From Chromera velia (taxonomy: Eukaryota; Sar; Chromeraceae), in the NCBI GenBank assembly GCA_018398765.1, contig JAHBMJ010005161.1:10001-48191 (forward strand): DNA of 38,191 nucleotides. Direction: 5' to 3'. Positions 28,829 to 38,191 of this stretch are shown one piece after another. A program made the translations under genes and the position numbers. The notes beneath the pieces are model-generated. The model searched no databases and was not told the DNA's origin. It saw nothing but the letters and a program-made list of their open reading frames with translations. How positions within the stretch are numbered: position 1 is the first letter of the stretch; the number at the start of each line of letters is the position of its first letter.

Positions 28829-29634
28829 AATGCAGAGAGACTTTCAGGGGAAGAGGGGGAATGCAGAGAGACTTTCAGGGGAAGAGGGGGAATGCAGAGA
28901 GACTTTCAGGGGAAGGGGGGGAATGCTCAGAGACTTTCAGGGAAAGAGGGGGAATGCAGAGAGACTTTCAGGGGAAGAGGGGGAATGCAGAGAGACTTTC
29001 AGGGGAAGAGGGGGAATGCAGAGAGACTTTCAGGGGAAGAGGGGGAATGCAGAGAGACTTTCAGGGGAAGAGGAGGAATGCAGAGAGACTTTCAGCGGAA
29101 GAGGAGGAATGCTCAGAGACTTTTAGAGGAAGAGGGGGAATGCAGAGAGACTTTCAGGGGAAGAGGGGGAATGCTCAGAGACTTTCAGGGGAAGGGGGGG
29201 AATGCTTAGAGACTTTCAGGGGAAGAGGGGGAATGCTCAGAGACTTTCAGGAAGAGGGGGAATGCAGAGTGACTTTCAGGGGAAGAGGAGGAATGCAGAG
29301 AGACTTTCAGGGGAAGAGGGGGAATGCAGAGTGACTTTCAGGGGAAGAGGAGGAATGTAGAGAGACTTTCAGGGGAAGAGGAGGAATGCTCAGAGACTTT
29401 CAGGGGAAGAGGGGGGATGCAGAGAGACTTTCAGGGGAAGAGGGGGAATGCAGAGAGACTTTCAGGGGAAGAGGGGGAATGCAGAGAGACTTTCAGCGGA
29501 AGAGGAGGAATGCTCAGAGACTTTCAGGGGAAGAGGAGGAATGTAGGGAGACTTTCAGGGGAAGAGGAGGAATGCTCAGAGACTTTCAGGGGAAGAGGAG
29601 GAATGCAGAGAGACTTTCAGGGGAATCAGCTGGC
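28829..29634. repeat. 31-bp minisatellite, about 26 copies
   Basis: The unit is approximately aatgcagagagactttcagg plus ggaagaggggg. Variants are gctcagag for gcagagag, gtagagag, and agg for ggg at the end; one copy is shortened. Because 31 is not a multiple of three and no unit contains a plus-strand stop, all three plus frames stay open for long stretches with a 31-residue period. Confidence 0.92.
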
Positions 29635-29935
29635 TTCCTTCTCCACTGGTTCACACACTGGTTCACACAAACACATGTGCAGGCACAAAAACACACACAA
29701 ACAGAGAGAGGAGAGGGAGGGCGAGAGCGAGAGAGAGAAACACAGAGGAGAGAGACAGAGAGGGAGAGGGAGAGGGAGAGGGAGGGAGAGGGAGGGAGAG
29801 GGAGAGAGAGAGAGAGAATTGCCAAAGACCGAAAAAAGGCACAACAATTCACCGGCGAACAAGTCCAGCTGCGTTGCTTCTCCATCTGTTACCCTCCCAA
29901 AAAGTTCAGCTGTCTTTCTTTAGATTCTTTCCCTC

Positions 29936-30320
29936 CCAAAAAGAAAGAAAGAAAGAAAGAAAGAAAGAAGGAAAGAAAGAGGAAGGAAGGAAGGAAGGAA
30001 GGAAGCAAAGAAAGAAGGTTAGAAGGAGAAAAGAAAGAAAGGAAGGAAGGAAGGAAGGAAGGAATTAATTAAAGAAAGAAAGAAAGAAAACAAACAAACA
30101 AACAAACAAAAAAACAGACAGGCAGACAGGCAGTTCGACAGATAGACAAAATGAAAGAAAGAGGAAGGAAGGAAGGAAAAGAAAGGAAGGAAGGAAGGAA
30201 GGAAGGAATTAATTAAAGAAAGAAAGAAAGAAAACAAACAAACAAACAAACAAAAAAACAGACAGGCAGACAGGCAGTTCGACAGATAGACAAAATGAAA
30301 GAAAGAGGAAGGAAGGAAGG
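29936..30320. repeat. (GAAA)/(GGAA) microsatellites with a duplicated 144-bp block
   Basis: The block containing aattaattaaagaaag, (CAAA)n and cagacaggcagacaggcag occurs at about 30,063 and again at 30,207, nearly identical. Confidence 0.9.
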
Positions 30321-30473
30321 ACCGCCGTCGCCGACCTGAGAGGATAAATCCTCGCCCTCTCCAGAAGGGCAGACAGAACGGAGCTGCAGAAGCCTGAAGG
30401 AAGAAGAGGGGGGGGGAGGGAGGGAGGCACGGAGGAAGGGAGAGAGGTGAGCACGACAGAGAATGGAAAGAAG

Positions 30474-30632
30474 GAACTCAGAAAGAAAGATTTTGAAAGA
30501 AACAAAGAAAGAAACACAGAGAGAAAGGAAGCAAGGACGAATGAACGAATGAACGAATGGACGAATGAACGAATGAATGAATGAACGAATGGACGAATGA
30601 ACGAATGAACCAATGAACGAATGAACGACTGA

Positions 30633-30668
<36 letters not shown>

Positions 30669-30780
30669 AAAAAAGAAAACAGAAAAAAAGAAAGAAAGAA
30701 AGAAAGAAAGAAGGAAGGAAGGAAGGAAGGAAGGAAAGAAAGAAAGAAAGAAAGAAAGAAAAAGAATAAAGGAAGGAAGG
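30474..30780. repeat. (GAATGAAC)n followed by (GAAA)n and (GGAA)n
   Basis: An octanucleotide-like run at about 30,537-30,629 passes into GAAA and GGAA tetranucleotides to about 30,780. Confidence 0.9.
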
Positions 30781-31031
30781 GAGGAAGGGAAAGAACGGAA
30801 AGCCAGAAAGGCACAAAAGACAGAATTATGAAAGAGAAAGGCCACTGTGAGAGAGTGCACTCTGTCCGAGAAAGGAGAAATGAGAGGAAACACAAGAAAA
30901 AAGGCCAATTTTGTGAAACACAAACTGTCCCATCTATACACTGAGCCAAACAATCATGCGTCAACAAATGCATACAAACACACGCATACAAATAAGCACG
31001 GAGTGAGACACTTGCCTACCTCTCTCAAAAA

Positions 31032-31306
31032 CAGAGACCGCGCACACACCACTGGAGAAAGAGAAGGTGCACAGAGGCCTGCAGGGGACGCAAGAACGGA
31101 GAGAAAGTTCCTAAGAAAGCTTGGGAAAGCAGACAGACTCCCAGAGGTACACGTTCAACTCACAATCGCAGACACTGACGTCCCTATCTGAGAACAGATA
31201 CCGCACACACACCACCGGAGAAAACAGAATGTGCAGAGAGGCCTCGACGAGATTGAAGCCATGCAGAAAAAGTTCCTGGGAAAGCTGGGGAAAGCAGAGA
31301 GACTGT
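31032..31306. repeat. Diverged tandem duplication, about 163-bp period
   Basis: Two copies (from about 31,032 and 31,195) share caccactggagaaa-like, gagaggcct, aagttcctgggaaagct and ggaaagcagagagact segments with many substitutions. Confidence 0.8.
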
Positions 31307-31752
31307 GAGGGGAACGGGGGAACACACAAGTGCACAGCACAGACACTGGATTTATTTGGTTGCTTCCAAGGCCTTTTTGCGATCTCAAACACTTGCGTAC
31401 GTCCCACCGCAGAGCATATACTTTTTTTAAAAAGCAGAGCGAAGCTCTCCGACTGTCTCTCTGTAAAGCAAAAGAGAAACTGAAACAGTCACTGAGTTCA
31501 TCATACAGACCCAACCACACATACGCACAGTGTCACGTAGTTTACCTGCAATGGAGGAGAGAAGAGAGGGCTCCCAGTTCTCCAGAAAAAAGAGAGAGAG
31601 GAATAGGCTGACGAATATCTGCGGGCAATATAAAAGAGTGCAGAGACAAAATGACGGACAGTCGGGCGAAGTGTCACGAGACTGACAAATCGACAGACAG
31701 ACCGCGACAGACCTATCTGCTCCCGTTAATGGTTTCTGAACAGATGTGTCAT

Positions 31753-31776
31753 GTATATATATATATATATATATAT
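31753..31776. repeat. (TA)n microsatellite
   Basis: Perfect TA run. Confidence 0.9.
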
Positions 31777-31865
31777 CATATGGTTGCTGTGCGTGGGACC
31801 TGTTCGCAGACGGTGTCTTTATTTGAGTCCAACTGTGCCTTCGATCTTTTACATTCAAGGAAGAA

Positions 31866-32164
31866 TGGGGGTGATCGAAGTGGACAGGCCGGGAGAGGTG
31901 CAGTCGTTTCGTGTTGTTGGCACACCGTTTTTGAAGTGTTCACAGGAAGCCATTCCAACGATAGTGGGAAAGATTCGCGGCTCCAAAAGAAGAGAGAGCG
32001 AACTAGACTCCATGGATCTGGAAAAGCCAGGGCAGATGGACGCACCTGTCCGTAATTTCGTGTCCCTTCTCTCTCCTTTTCGTCTGTTGCTCTGCAAGCA
32101 GGTAGAATTCGAGAGGGTGCCCGTGAGTTTCAACGGAGAATCTAGACTTTTCGGTTCACGCTGA
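31866..32164 (+). CDS. Possible exon of an unidentified plus-strand gene
   Basis: From an ATG the frame reads MGVIEVDRPGEVQSFRVVGT, then KCSQEAIPTIVGKIRG and ESELDSMDLEKPGQMDAPV. This has the look of real protein, unlike its surroundings. A donor gtgagt after VEFERVP (about 32,119) could end the exon; otherwise it stops at 32,164. The opposite strand is also open, so the call is weak. No family was recognised. Confidence 0.33.
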
Positions 32165-33070
32165 CGGGTGGCGGGCATACAAAAAGAAAGACGGCGCCAA
32201 AAAGGGGGTGAAAGAATTCCAAGAAGGTTCTCGGCCTATCCGTCAGCTGAAGTAGGTATCTTCGGAATTTTGCGGGGGCTGTACTCACCTCCTGTGCGGT
32301 CTCCACACGGCGTCCCCTCCCCTCCGCAATGACCTCGTGGCTGCCGTCACGCAACTCTCGGCGGGTGTGTGTGCTGCAGGCAGCCAGTGTACTAAAAATG
32401 TGTGATACATGAAATGTGAGAGTGACGAGTAAAGAGACGGCAAGCCATGGGATCTCTTTGATGTCCTATACAAACATGAACGGCAGCAAAATGTGCAGTA
32501 TGTAGTCTGTATGTGCGTGCATATGAAAGACTGATCAATGTCTAGATATGCAATCCAAGAGAATAAGCTAACCTGTTTTGGGGAACACTTAGAATACACT
32601 TGAAACAGTCATTTACTGGAGATTCTGTTGGAGACCTTCAGCAACAGCTGGTTGCAATATATATACATATATACATATATATATATATATACAGATTGGT
32701 AACCTGTTGCACAATTTTTTTAAATTCCCCAAATAGAGCCAAAGTATGCATAATTTTATTTTGTTTTTTCTTTTTTAAAAAAAATACGCGCAAAATTGAT
32801 TTATTCACGCATGCATGCATGCATGCAGAATTAAATTAAGAATTTTGATATTTATTCGATCCGCAAAAAAATATACATGATCGAACGATTGCATGATCGA
32901 TCGATCTGTTCAAGACGAAATCTTCAACTCTTTCTAAATGCATTCGGTTCAGTCTAGGAGTTTACTTTCAAAACTTATAGGCTCTCCATTTACTCCCAGT
33001 CGCCGTCAGTGTCCCTTGGTCTTCAGCCAAATCAGTCAGTCAGTCAGTCCTTCTTTCTTCGTTACCTCGA
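32165..33070. other. Interval without supported gene
   Basis: It contains (TA)n/(CATA)n at about 32,656-32,692 and (GCAT)n at about 32,810-32,826. Otherwise I see nothing I can name. Confidence 0.5.
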
Positions 33071-33397
33071 TCATGTCGGATTCTTCAGATCTCTCAGAGA
33101 TGTACGCATAAAAAGCCCTTCTGAAGTCCATTGAAGACGAAAAACAACGCCCTGACCAAGAAGAGGGGAGGGAGCTTGCCCTGAATCTCTTTCAGACGGA
33201 GGTGATGGAGACACTCGAGTCAGTTTTTTTGCTGGCTCCACAAAGACTCGCTTGTTGTTATGCAGCCGAACTGTGACTCCGATTTGCTGGGCCAGCTGTA
33301 GCATGAGGCAGTCACTTGGCGCAGTGAGCCGCTTTGATAGAAGCAGTTTGTGTGGAAAATTCTCTTTGTGTTGCTGTGTTCTTGCTTCTGCACATGT
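33071..33397 (-). CDS. Probable terminal exon of an unidentified minus-strand gene
   Basis: Acceptor tgcacgcag is followed by TCAEARTQQHKENFPHKLLL, then SDCLMLQLAQQIGVTVRLHN and a Ser/Pro-rich part. It ends FMRTSLRDLKNPT before a stop: 108 residues, phase 0. In the sense strand a huge (CTGT)n tract lies immediately upstream, as before several gene A acceptors. The upstream exons were not found among the repeats to the right. No family was recognised. Confidence 0.45.
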   Translation of the reverse strand, partial: TCAEARTQQHKENFPHKLLLSKRLTAPSDCLMLQLAQQIGVTVRLHNNKRVFVEPAKKLTRVSPSPPSERDSGQAPSPLLGQGVVFRLQWTSEGLFMRTSLRDLKNPT

Positions 33398-33409
33398 CTG
33401 CGTGCAGAC

Positions 33410-33515
33410 GGACGGGGCGGACTGACGGACGGACAGACAGAAAGGCAGACAGACAGACAGACAGACAGACGGACAGGCAGGCAACAGACAGAAAGGCAGG
33501 CAGACAGACAGGAAA

Positions 33516-33552
<37 letters not shown>

Positions 33553-33675
33553 TCGAGAGACAGACGGACGGGGCGGATGGACGGACGGACGGACGGACGG
33601 ACGGACAGACAGACAGACAGACAGGCAGGCAGGCAGGCAGGCAACAGAGAGAAAGACAGCCAGACAGACAGGAAA

Positions 33676-33708
<33 letters not shown>

Positions 33709-33843
33709 TAGACAGACAAATCGAGAGACAGACGGACGGGGCGGATGGACGGACGGACGGACAGACAGACAGACAGACACACAGACAAACAGGCAGGCAG
33801 GCTAGCAGGCAACAGAGAGAAAGACAGCCAGACAGACAGGAAA

Positions 33844-33876
<33 letters not shown>

Positions 33877-33908
33877 TCGAGAGACAGACGGACGGGGCAG
33901 ATGGACGG

Positions 33909-33942
<34 letters not shown>

Positions 33943-33955
33943 AGGCAGGCAGGAA
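33410..33955. repeat. (ACAG)n/(ACGG)n array with higher-order units
   Basis: A tetranucleotide array is organised in repeated blocks, each with aatcgagagacagacggacg, then ggcgg(a)tgg, (ACGG)n, (ACAG)n, (GCAG)n, caacagagagaaagacagcc and ggaaaacagacag. The aatcgagag marker recurs at about 33,550, 33,720 and 33,876, giving a period near 160-170 bp. Confidence 0.9.
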
Positions 33956-34095
33956 AAAGAACGGTACAGGTTGAACGGTTTTTCAGCCCCAGTCTCAGCA
34001 TCCCATTTGTTGTGGTTCAACAGTTATGCGTTCATGTCTGCACATTTGCCCCCTTCTTTATCCACTGCCCTCACTCCTACCCCCCCGAACGATAT

Positions 34096-34850
34096 ATTGC
34101 ACTCTAACACTTTTTTTCTCTAGCATAAAAAAGATATTAAAGGGACAAATTAGTTTATATTAGAAGGCTTTACAGCTGTAATTTCAGCTTCTAACTCGTT
34201 CTGGTTCAAAAGTTATAGACTAGGTTATAGATATGCACTTTTTTAGTTGCAAAGTGAAGTGAGTTACATACAGTGAAAGTGACTTCATTTTCAACCTCCA
34301 GAACAATATTGCACTCTAACACTTTTTTTCTTTAGCATAAAAAAGATATTAAAGGGATAAATTAATTTATATTAGAAAGCTTTACAGCTGTAATTTCAGC
34401 TTCTAACTTGTTCTGGTTTAAAAGATATAGACTAGGTTATAGATATATACTTTTTTAGTTGCAAAGTTAGTGTTAGTGTTAGTGTTAGTAATTAGTGGTG
34501 AAGTAAGTTACATATAATGAAAGTGACCTCACTTTCAACCTCCAGAACAATGTTGTACTCTAACACTTTTTTTTTTAGCATAAAAAGGATATTAAAGGGA
34601 CAAATTAGTTTATATTAGAAGGCTTTACAGCTGCAATTTCAGCTTTTAACTCGTTGTGGTTCAAAAGTTATAAATATTTACTTTTTTAGTTGCAAAGTGA
34701 AGTAAGTTACATGTAGTGAAAGTGACCTCACTTTCAACCTTCAGAACGATTTTGTACTCTAACACTTTTTTTATCTGACATGAAAGTATTGAATGTCTGC
34801 AGTATCAAAGATTATTTTAAATGTAAGAAGGCTTTACTGTCTTAACTTCA
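34096..34850. repeat. AT-rich tandem repeat of about 200-245 bp, four copies
   Basis: Copies start with the ctctaacactttttt motif at about 34,096, 34,309, 34,552 and 34,752. Each contains ggctttacagctgtaatttc, ttcaaaagttatag and cacttttttagttgcaaag-like segments; the fourth copy is diverged. Copy 2 is longer because of a (GTTAGT)n expansion. Confidence 0.88.
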
Positions 34851-34870
34851 GCTTCTAATTCGGTTTAGTT

Positions 34871-35245
34871 CCTGCAAAACACCTCCACTGCTTTCACCTC
34901 TACGCACCCTCACACAGAGAACTAAGAAAATCTATAGAGATGCATGCATAACTCTTGAATGAGAGCAAGTAAGAGAGAGCGACTGGGGCTGCAAAGCCGT
35001 CCATTGTGTACCTTTTTAACCCTTATACTTGCTTTGGTCTTAAACCTTTCCCTGCAAACCCCCCCACTGCTTGCACCTCAACGCACCTCAAGCCACTTGC
35101 ACGGAGAAGGAAAAAAATGTATAGAGATGCAGACATAACTCTTGAACGAGAGCGAGTAAGAGAGGGCAACTGGGGCTAGAAAGCCGTCTATTCTGTACCT
35201 TTCTAACCCTCCTACTTGCTCTGGCCTTACACCTTTCCCTGCAAA
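34871..35245. repeat. Second tandem repeat, about 180-bp period, two copies plus a partial
   Basis: Copies at about 34,871 and 35,051 share cataactcttgaa, gagagcgactggggct-like, aagccgtc and acctttccctgcaaa segments. A partial third begins near 35,239. Confidence 0.85.
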
Positions 35246-35250
35246 ACGTG

Positions 35251-35436
35251 CCTGACTGACTGACTGACTGACTGACTGGCTGGCTGGCTGGCTGGCTAGC
35301 TGAGTGAGTGACTGACTGACTGACTGGCTAGCTAAGTGGCTGACCAACTGGCTGAGTGACTGACTGACCAACTGCCTGAGTGGCTGACTGACCGGGTAAC
35401 TGACTGGTAGACTGACTGGCTGACTGACTGGCTGAC
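35251..35436. repeat. (TGAC)n/(TGGC)n microsatellite
   Basis: Irregular tetranucleotide repeat of TGAC, TGGC and TGAG. Confidence 0.9.
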
Positions 35437-36394
35437 ATCTTAAACCCCCCACCAGGCACCTGCAGGCAAAAGGTGAAAATATGCAGAGATGCTGATGCCA
35501 CTCTCAATACAGAAGGACTGGGCCATTTATTTTTGGCCTGTTCATTCTTGTCCTTACACAATTTGTTAGGAGTAATGCTAGCAATGGTAGCCAGCTAGGA
35601 GTAATGCAGGTAGGGAGGCACAGAGGAAGGGACGAAGGGAGGAAGAGAGAGTGGTAGACAGGCAAGCAAGCAAGTCAGCAAGCAAACAAAAAGATAAGCA
35701 AATATACATACGCAGAGTAGACACATAAACAGCTAGGCGGACTGATTGACTGACAGACAGTGAGGTGGGCAGGCACAGGGAGGCAGATTTGGCCCTCTTG
35801 GCGTCCTTCCGGCCTTACCTCTTAATCCATGCACACGCATGGTCGAGAACAGCACAAAGTAGGGATCATCTTTGAGGCCAAAGACTCTTTAAAAAAGTTG
35901 GTTCTCAGTATAAGGGAAGTTTCACGGTTCAGAATTTCAGTTGAAGCTGCATGCACGAGGTAAAGAAGGTCTATTTACAAAAATCTATATGTACAACCCA
36001 AAACATGTACAAGCATCAAAGAAGATAGTGACTGATCTACGTACTCACCGTTTATCAAAAACTTTTCGTAACTACTCACAACTTTATTTTTCCTCGTCCC
36101 TTTTCTTTCTGTTTGTCAGTTTCAAATTGCACATTCGAGTGACACTGTGTTTGCCGTGGAGTCAATTCAACGTTTGTATGGCAACCCTCGACTTCCATGC
36201 GTCGGGATCTACAGATGAACGCTCTTAGGACTACACAAGTGCTGGCGAAGCAAGCCCGAAGACAACGACAGCGGGAGCAGAATGGATGTTCGATTGGACC
36301 TTCCAGTAAAAGGAAAGGAGGTTCCATGGCCGCACTTGCATTTTCCTCTATGGTCTTTCTTTTTCCACACAGAAAAAGTGTGTTTCTCTTCAGA
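35437..36394. other. Interval without supported gene
   Basis: Low-complexity and unique sequence; ORFs here are short and lack splice-site support. Confidence 0.45.
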
Positions 36395-36565
36395 CTATGT
36401 GTCTGCAGGTATGTAGATGAGCTTTTTTCCAATCAGGCTGAGCCCCCAGTCTATCAACAGGCCAACTAGCTCTTCAGTCGGCGTGTTGTGTCCTCCCTGC
36501 CTGTTCAGACCAGCCAGAGCAAAGATCTTATGTTCCGAAGAGATATCTTCAGGAGAAGTGATCAT
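36395..36565 (-). CDS. Small minus-strand ORF or terminal exon, 56 residues
   Basis: ATG at 36563-36565 opens MITSPEDISSEHKIFALAGL, followed by NRQGGHNTPTEELVGLL and GKKLIYIPADT before a stop. Composition and regular helix/strand character look protein-like in a region of otherwise poor coding potential. An in-frame stop lies just upstream, so it is either a short gene or a 3' exon whose acceptor I did not identify. No family was recognised. Confidence 0.4.
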   Translation of the reverse strand: MITSPEDISSEHKIFALAGLNRQGGHNTPTEELVGLLIDWGLSLIGKKLIYIPADT

Positions 36566-37568
36566 GTTCAGAAGGTTAGGTTAGAATCTCTAAAAGAACG
36601 AAATCAAGTCAATGAGGAATCAAGAAGAAAGCTCTTTGAAAACGGATTGCAATGAAGAATAGAGATAGAGTAAAGATAAAGCAGTGTGTTTCTGCATATG
36701 TTGTTTAAGATGTATATTATGGTAGCGTGTATATAAGTTTGTGTACGTATCTGTTGTTCTATGTACACGTTTTTTAGCCACTCTAATTTGCTTTTTCTTA
36801 GCTCAGCAATATTAGCTCGGTAGTGGCTCTACCTATTATTATAGCTACAATTATGACATTAATGTATTTCAATAGGGGTGATACCTAAGATCGTTTTAAT
36901 TTTTCATGTTGAAAATCCGAGGTGCTAAACAAGATTGTTTTGACCGACCCACCCACCCTCGTTTGTACTCGTCAAACTATAACTATAACAGTCTTGTATG
37001 CCTCATACATGCCTGAGACCGACCCAACAGGAGCTGTAACTTATCTAGGCTATCGCAAGATCTTAAAAGAAATCAGTCACTATGAAGTATTCAGTTTTTT
37101 TAAAAAAAGATAAAATTTTCACTTGCATAGTTTTTTTGATTTGGAAAAAAGAAAAAATCTCTCAAGAAAAGTGAGGGTTTAGGTAACTTTCCCATTCAAA
37201 AATAAATAAAATTAATGTTCAAATACTTACCTATACTTACTCACTCAACACTATTGACTGCGTTTAAGATTGAGTGTACTAGTAGTAGTATTAGAGTGGA
37301 TTTTTTATTTTGTTATGCAGTAACCGATGACAATTAAAAACAGAGAGCCACCAAATGGGTTCTCACCAACTGTTGTGTATAACTGAGGGACCAGGCATGA
37401 CATACAATGTTTGTTTGTTTTAGTTTGTTTGCAAAACAATAAACATCCAATAGAAGCAAAATACTAGAGCAAATAATAAAACGTCATTTAAAATCAATTA
37501 AAATAGAAGTTGATAAAGGAAAACTCGAAGGTCACAATAGTGACCACGTATCGCATTTAAAATGTGAA
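36566..37568. other. AT-rich interval without supported gene
   Basis: No exon with good splice sites is seen. AT-rich sequence with T-runs may hold the 3' end and terminator region of the gene on the right. Confidence 0.5.
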
Positions 37569-38191
37569 CTAGTTTAAACCCGCAATTCCCGACATTGGGT
37601 CGTCCATATGTCCTATGATGCCGCCGTTTTCGTTTCCCCCGCCGCCTTGGTGGGTCTCCTGCTGACCGTGCTGCACCATCGACTCATCTTCCCCCCCTGC
37701 CGTATTTCCGGTATTCCACCAACGGAGGACCCCCAAACCGAAGGCATCCATTGCTCCCTAAAAGCAAAAAAAAAAACGAAAAGAAGTCTCACGACCACAG
37801 GCCATGGGTGTTGTTTAAAGCAACAGTGAAGAAATGGGTGGAACACGAAAGCCATTCATAAACGAACAAACAGAAAAAAAACATGAAGCAAGGTGATTCG
37901 TTGGACCTTTGATCAAGAACGGAGCATGGTCCTCCAAAAGCAGCTTTCGGCTTCTGTGGCGTGTTGGCCTTCAGAATCTTACGCAATTGGTAGAAATGAC
38001 TGACGGCTCACATGGTGCTTCGAAATGCAATCTAAAGACAAAACGCCCGACATGTAGAAACCGCCCAGCCACCCTTAATTGTGTCCGGACATGAGCAAGT
38101 AACCCGACGGAAGACTGACCAAAACAGTCATGGGAGGTTCGTACGCCTCAGGGTTCAACGCACTTGGGGTCTTGGACGGTGCTCCTGAGGG
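37569..38191 (-). CDS. Gene C: 3' part of a minus-strand gene entering from the right edge
   Basis: The last exon (37569-37757) follows acceptor gcttttag. It reads GAMDAFGLGVLRWWNTGNTA, then a Gly/Asn/Gln-rich tail ending MSGIAGLN and stop. The exon at the right edge (38120-38191) reads PSGAPSKTPSALNPEAYEPP ... and ends at donor gtcagt in phase 0. An intermediate exon around 37,915-38,000 encodes ILKANTPQKPKAAFGG or a longer version beginning HFYQLRKILKAN, but its splice sites are not settled. No family was recognised; the Gly/Asn-rich end suggests a disordered tail. Confidence 0.45.

Larger units (their letters stand above)
29635..31865. other. Purine-rich, low-complexity interval without supported genes
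   Basis: It contains (GAGGGA)n-like sequence, (GAAA)n, (GGAA)n, (GAATGAAC)n and duplicated blocks described separately. Long open frames here translate to Phe/Leu/Ser or Lys/Glu repeats and are not credible genes. Confidence 0.6.

Noticed and set aside
28829-29634. Possible CRISPR-like array
   Set aside because: Units abut with no variable spacers, and the context is eukaryotic; it is a minisatellite.
29324-30072. Long plus-strand ORFs continuing from the minisatellite into (GAAA)n
   Set aside because: Low-complexity Lys/Glu/Arg translation without splice signals; retained only as a finding about the stop-free minisatellite.
30209-30991. Minus-strand ORFs of 240-260 codons rich in Phe/Leu/Ser resembling membrane proteins
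   Set aside because: They are translations of (GAAA)n/(GGAA)n on the opposite strand, with no splice or composition support.
33220-34001. Cys/Leu/Ser/Val-repeat ORFs on the minus strand
   Set aside because: They are readings of (CTGT)n; the period-4 tract is open in several frames by composition alone.
1-38191. tRNA, rRNA or snRNA genes
   Set aside because: No cloverleaf, rRNA core or snRNA-like segment was recognised by eye on either strand; a covariance-model scan would be decisive.

Overview
This is nuclear DNA from a eukaryote with intron-dense genes, not a bacterial or viral segment. Coding islands of 18 to 850 bases sit between canonical GT-AG (one GC-AG) splice sites, and introns carry long microsatellites. 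A histone methyltransferase with PHD, AWS and SET parts is present. Roughly balanced base composition in the genic part, a secreted cysteine-rich modular protein and the abundance of (ACAG)n, (GA)n and (GAAA)n tracts would fit a photosynthetic alveolate such as a chromerid alga. That placement is inference and rests on no single diagnostic gene.

Layout. (1) Positions 1-17,941, minus strand: one large gene (called A here) running off the left edge. Its first exon carries a short hydrophobic N-terminus. A unique N-terminal region follows in phase-0 exons, then a chain of exons of only 18-28 nt, then at least 14 tandem copies of a cysteine-bordered module of about 100-200 residues. Most modules are one exon each, flanked by phase-1 introns, and 12 of 13 module junctions spell C-x-x-C. 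I do not recognise the module as a named family. (2) Positions 17,942-19,597: the divergent intergenic interval, holding a 50/56-bp tandem array interrupted by a 258-bp foldback element with TA target-site duplication. (3) Positions 19,598-25,949, plus strand: gene B, a chromatin regulator with two PHD-like zinc fingers, basic/acidic low-complexity stretches, an AWS zinc cluster and the first strand of a SET domain. The SET core is missing, and an unrelated tail follows across a (GTCT)n tract. (4) Positions 25,950-38,191: a more AT-rich, repeat-dominated region. It holds (TTAACC)-type degenerate repeats, a long inverted repeat, a 31-bp minisatellite of about 26 copies, purine microsatellites, nested (ACAG)n higher-order repeats and two further tandem families. 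Between these lie a few isolated exon-like islands, mostly minus strand and each ending in a stop. One is a partial minus-strand gene entering from the right edge.

Genes A and B share an upstream region and diverge. Nothing in the sequence says they work in one pathway: A looks exported, B looks nuclear. The most notable content is the exon-per-module cysteine protein, its micro-exon linker, the apparent loss of the SET core in B, and the TA-flanked foldback element inside a tandem array. All exon models were made by hand from splice signals and phase consistency and need transcript confirmation.
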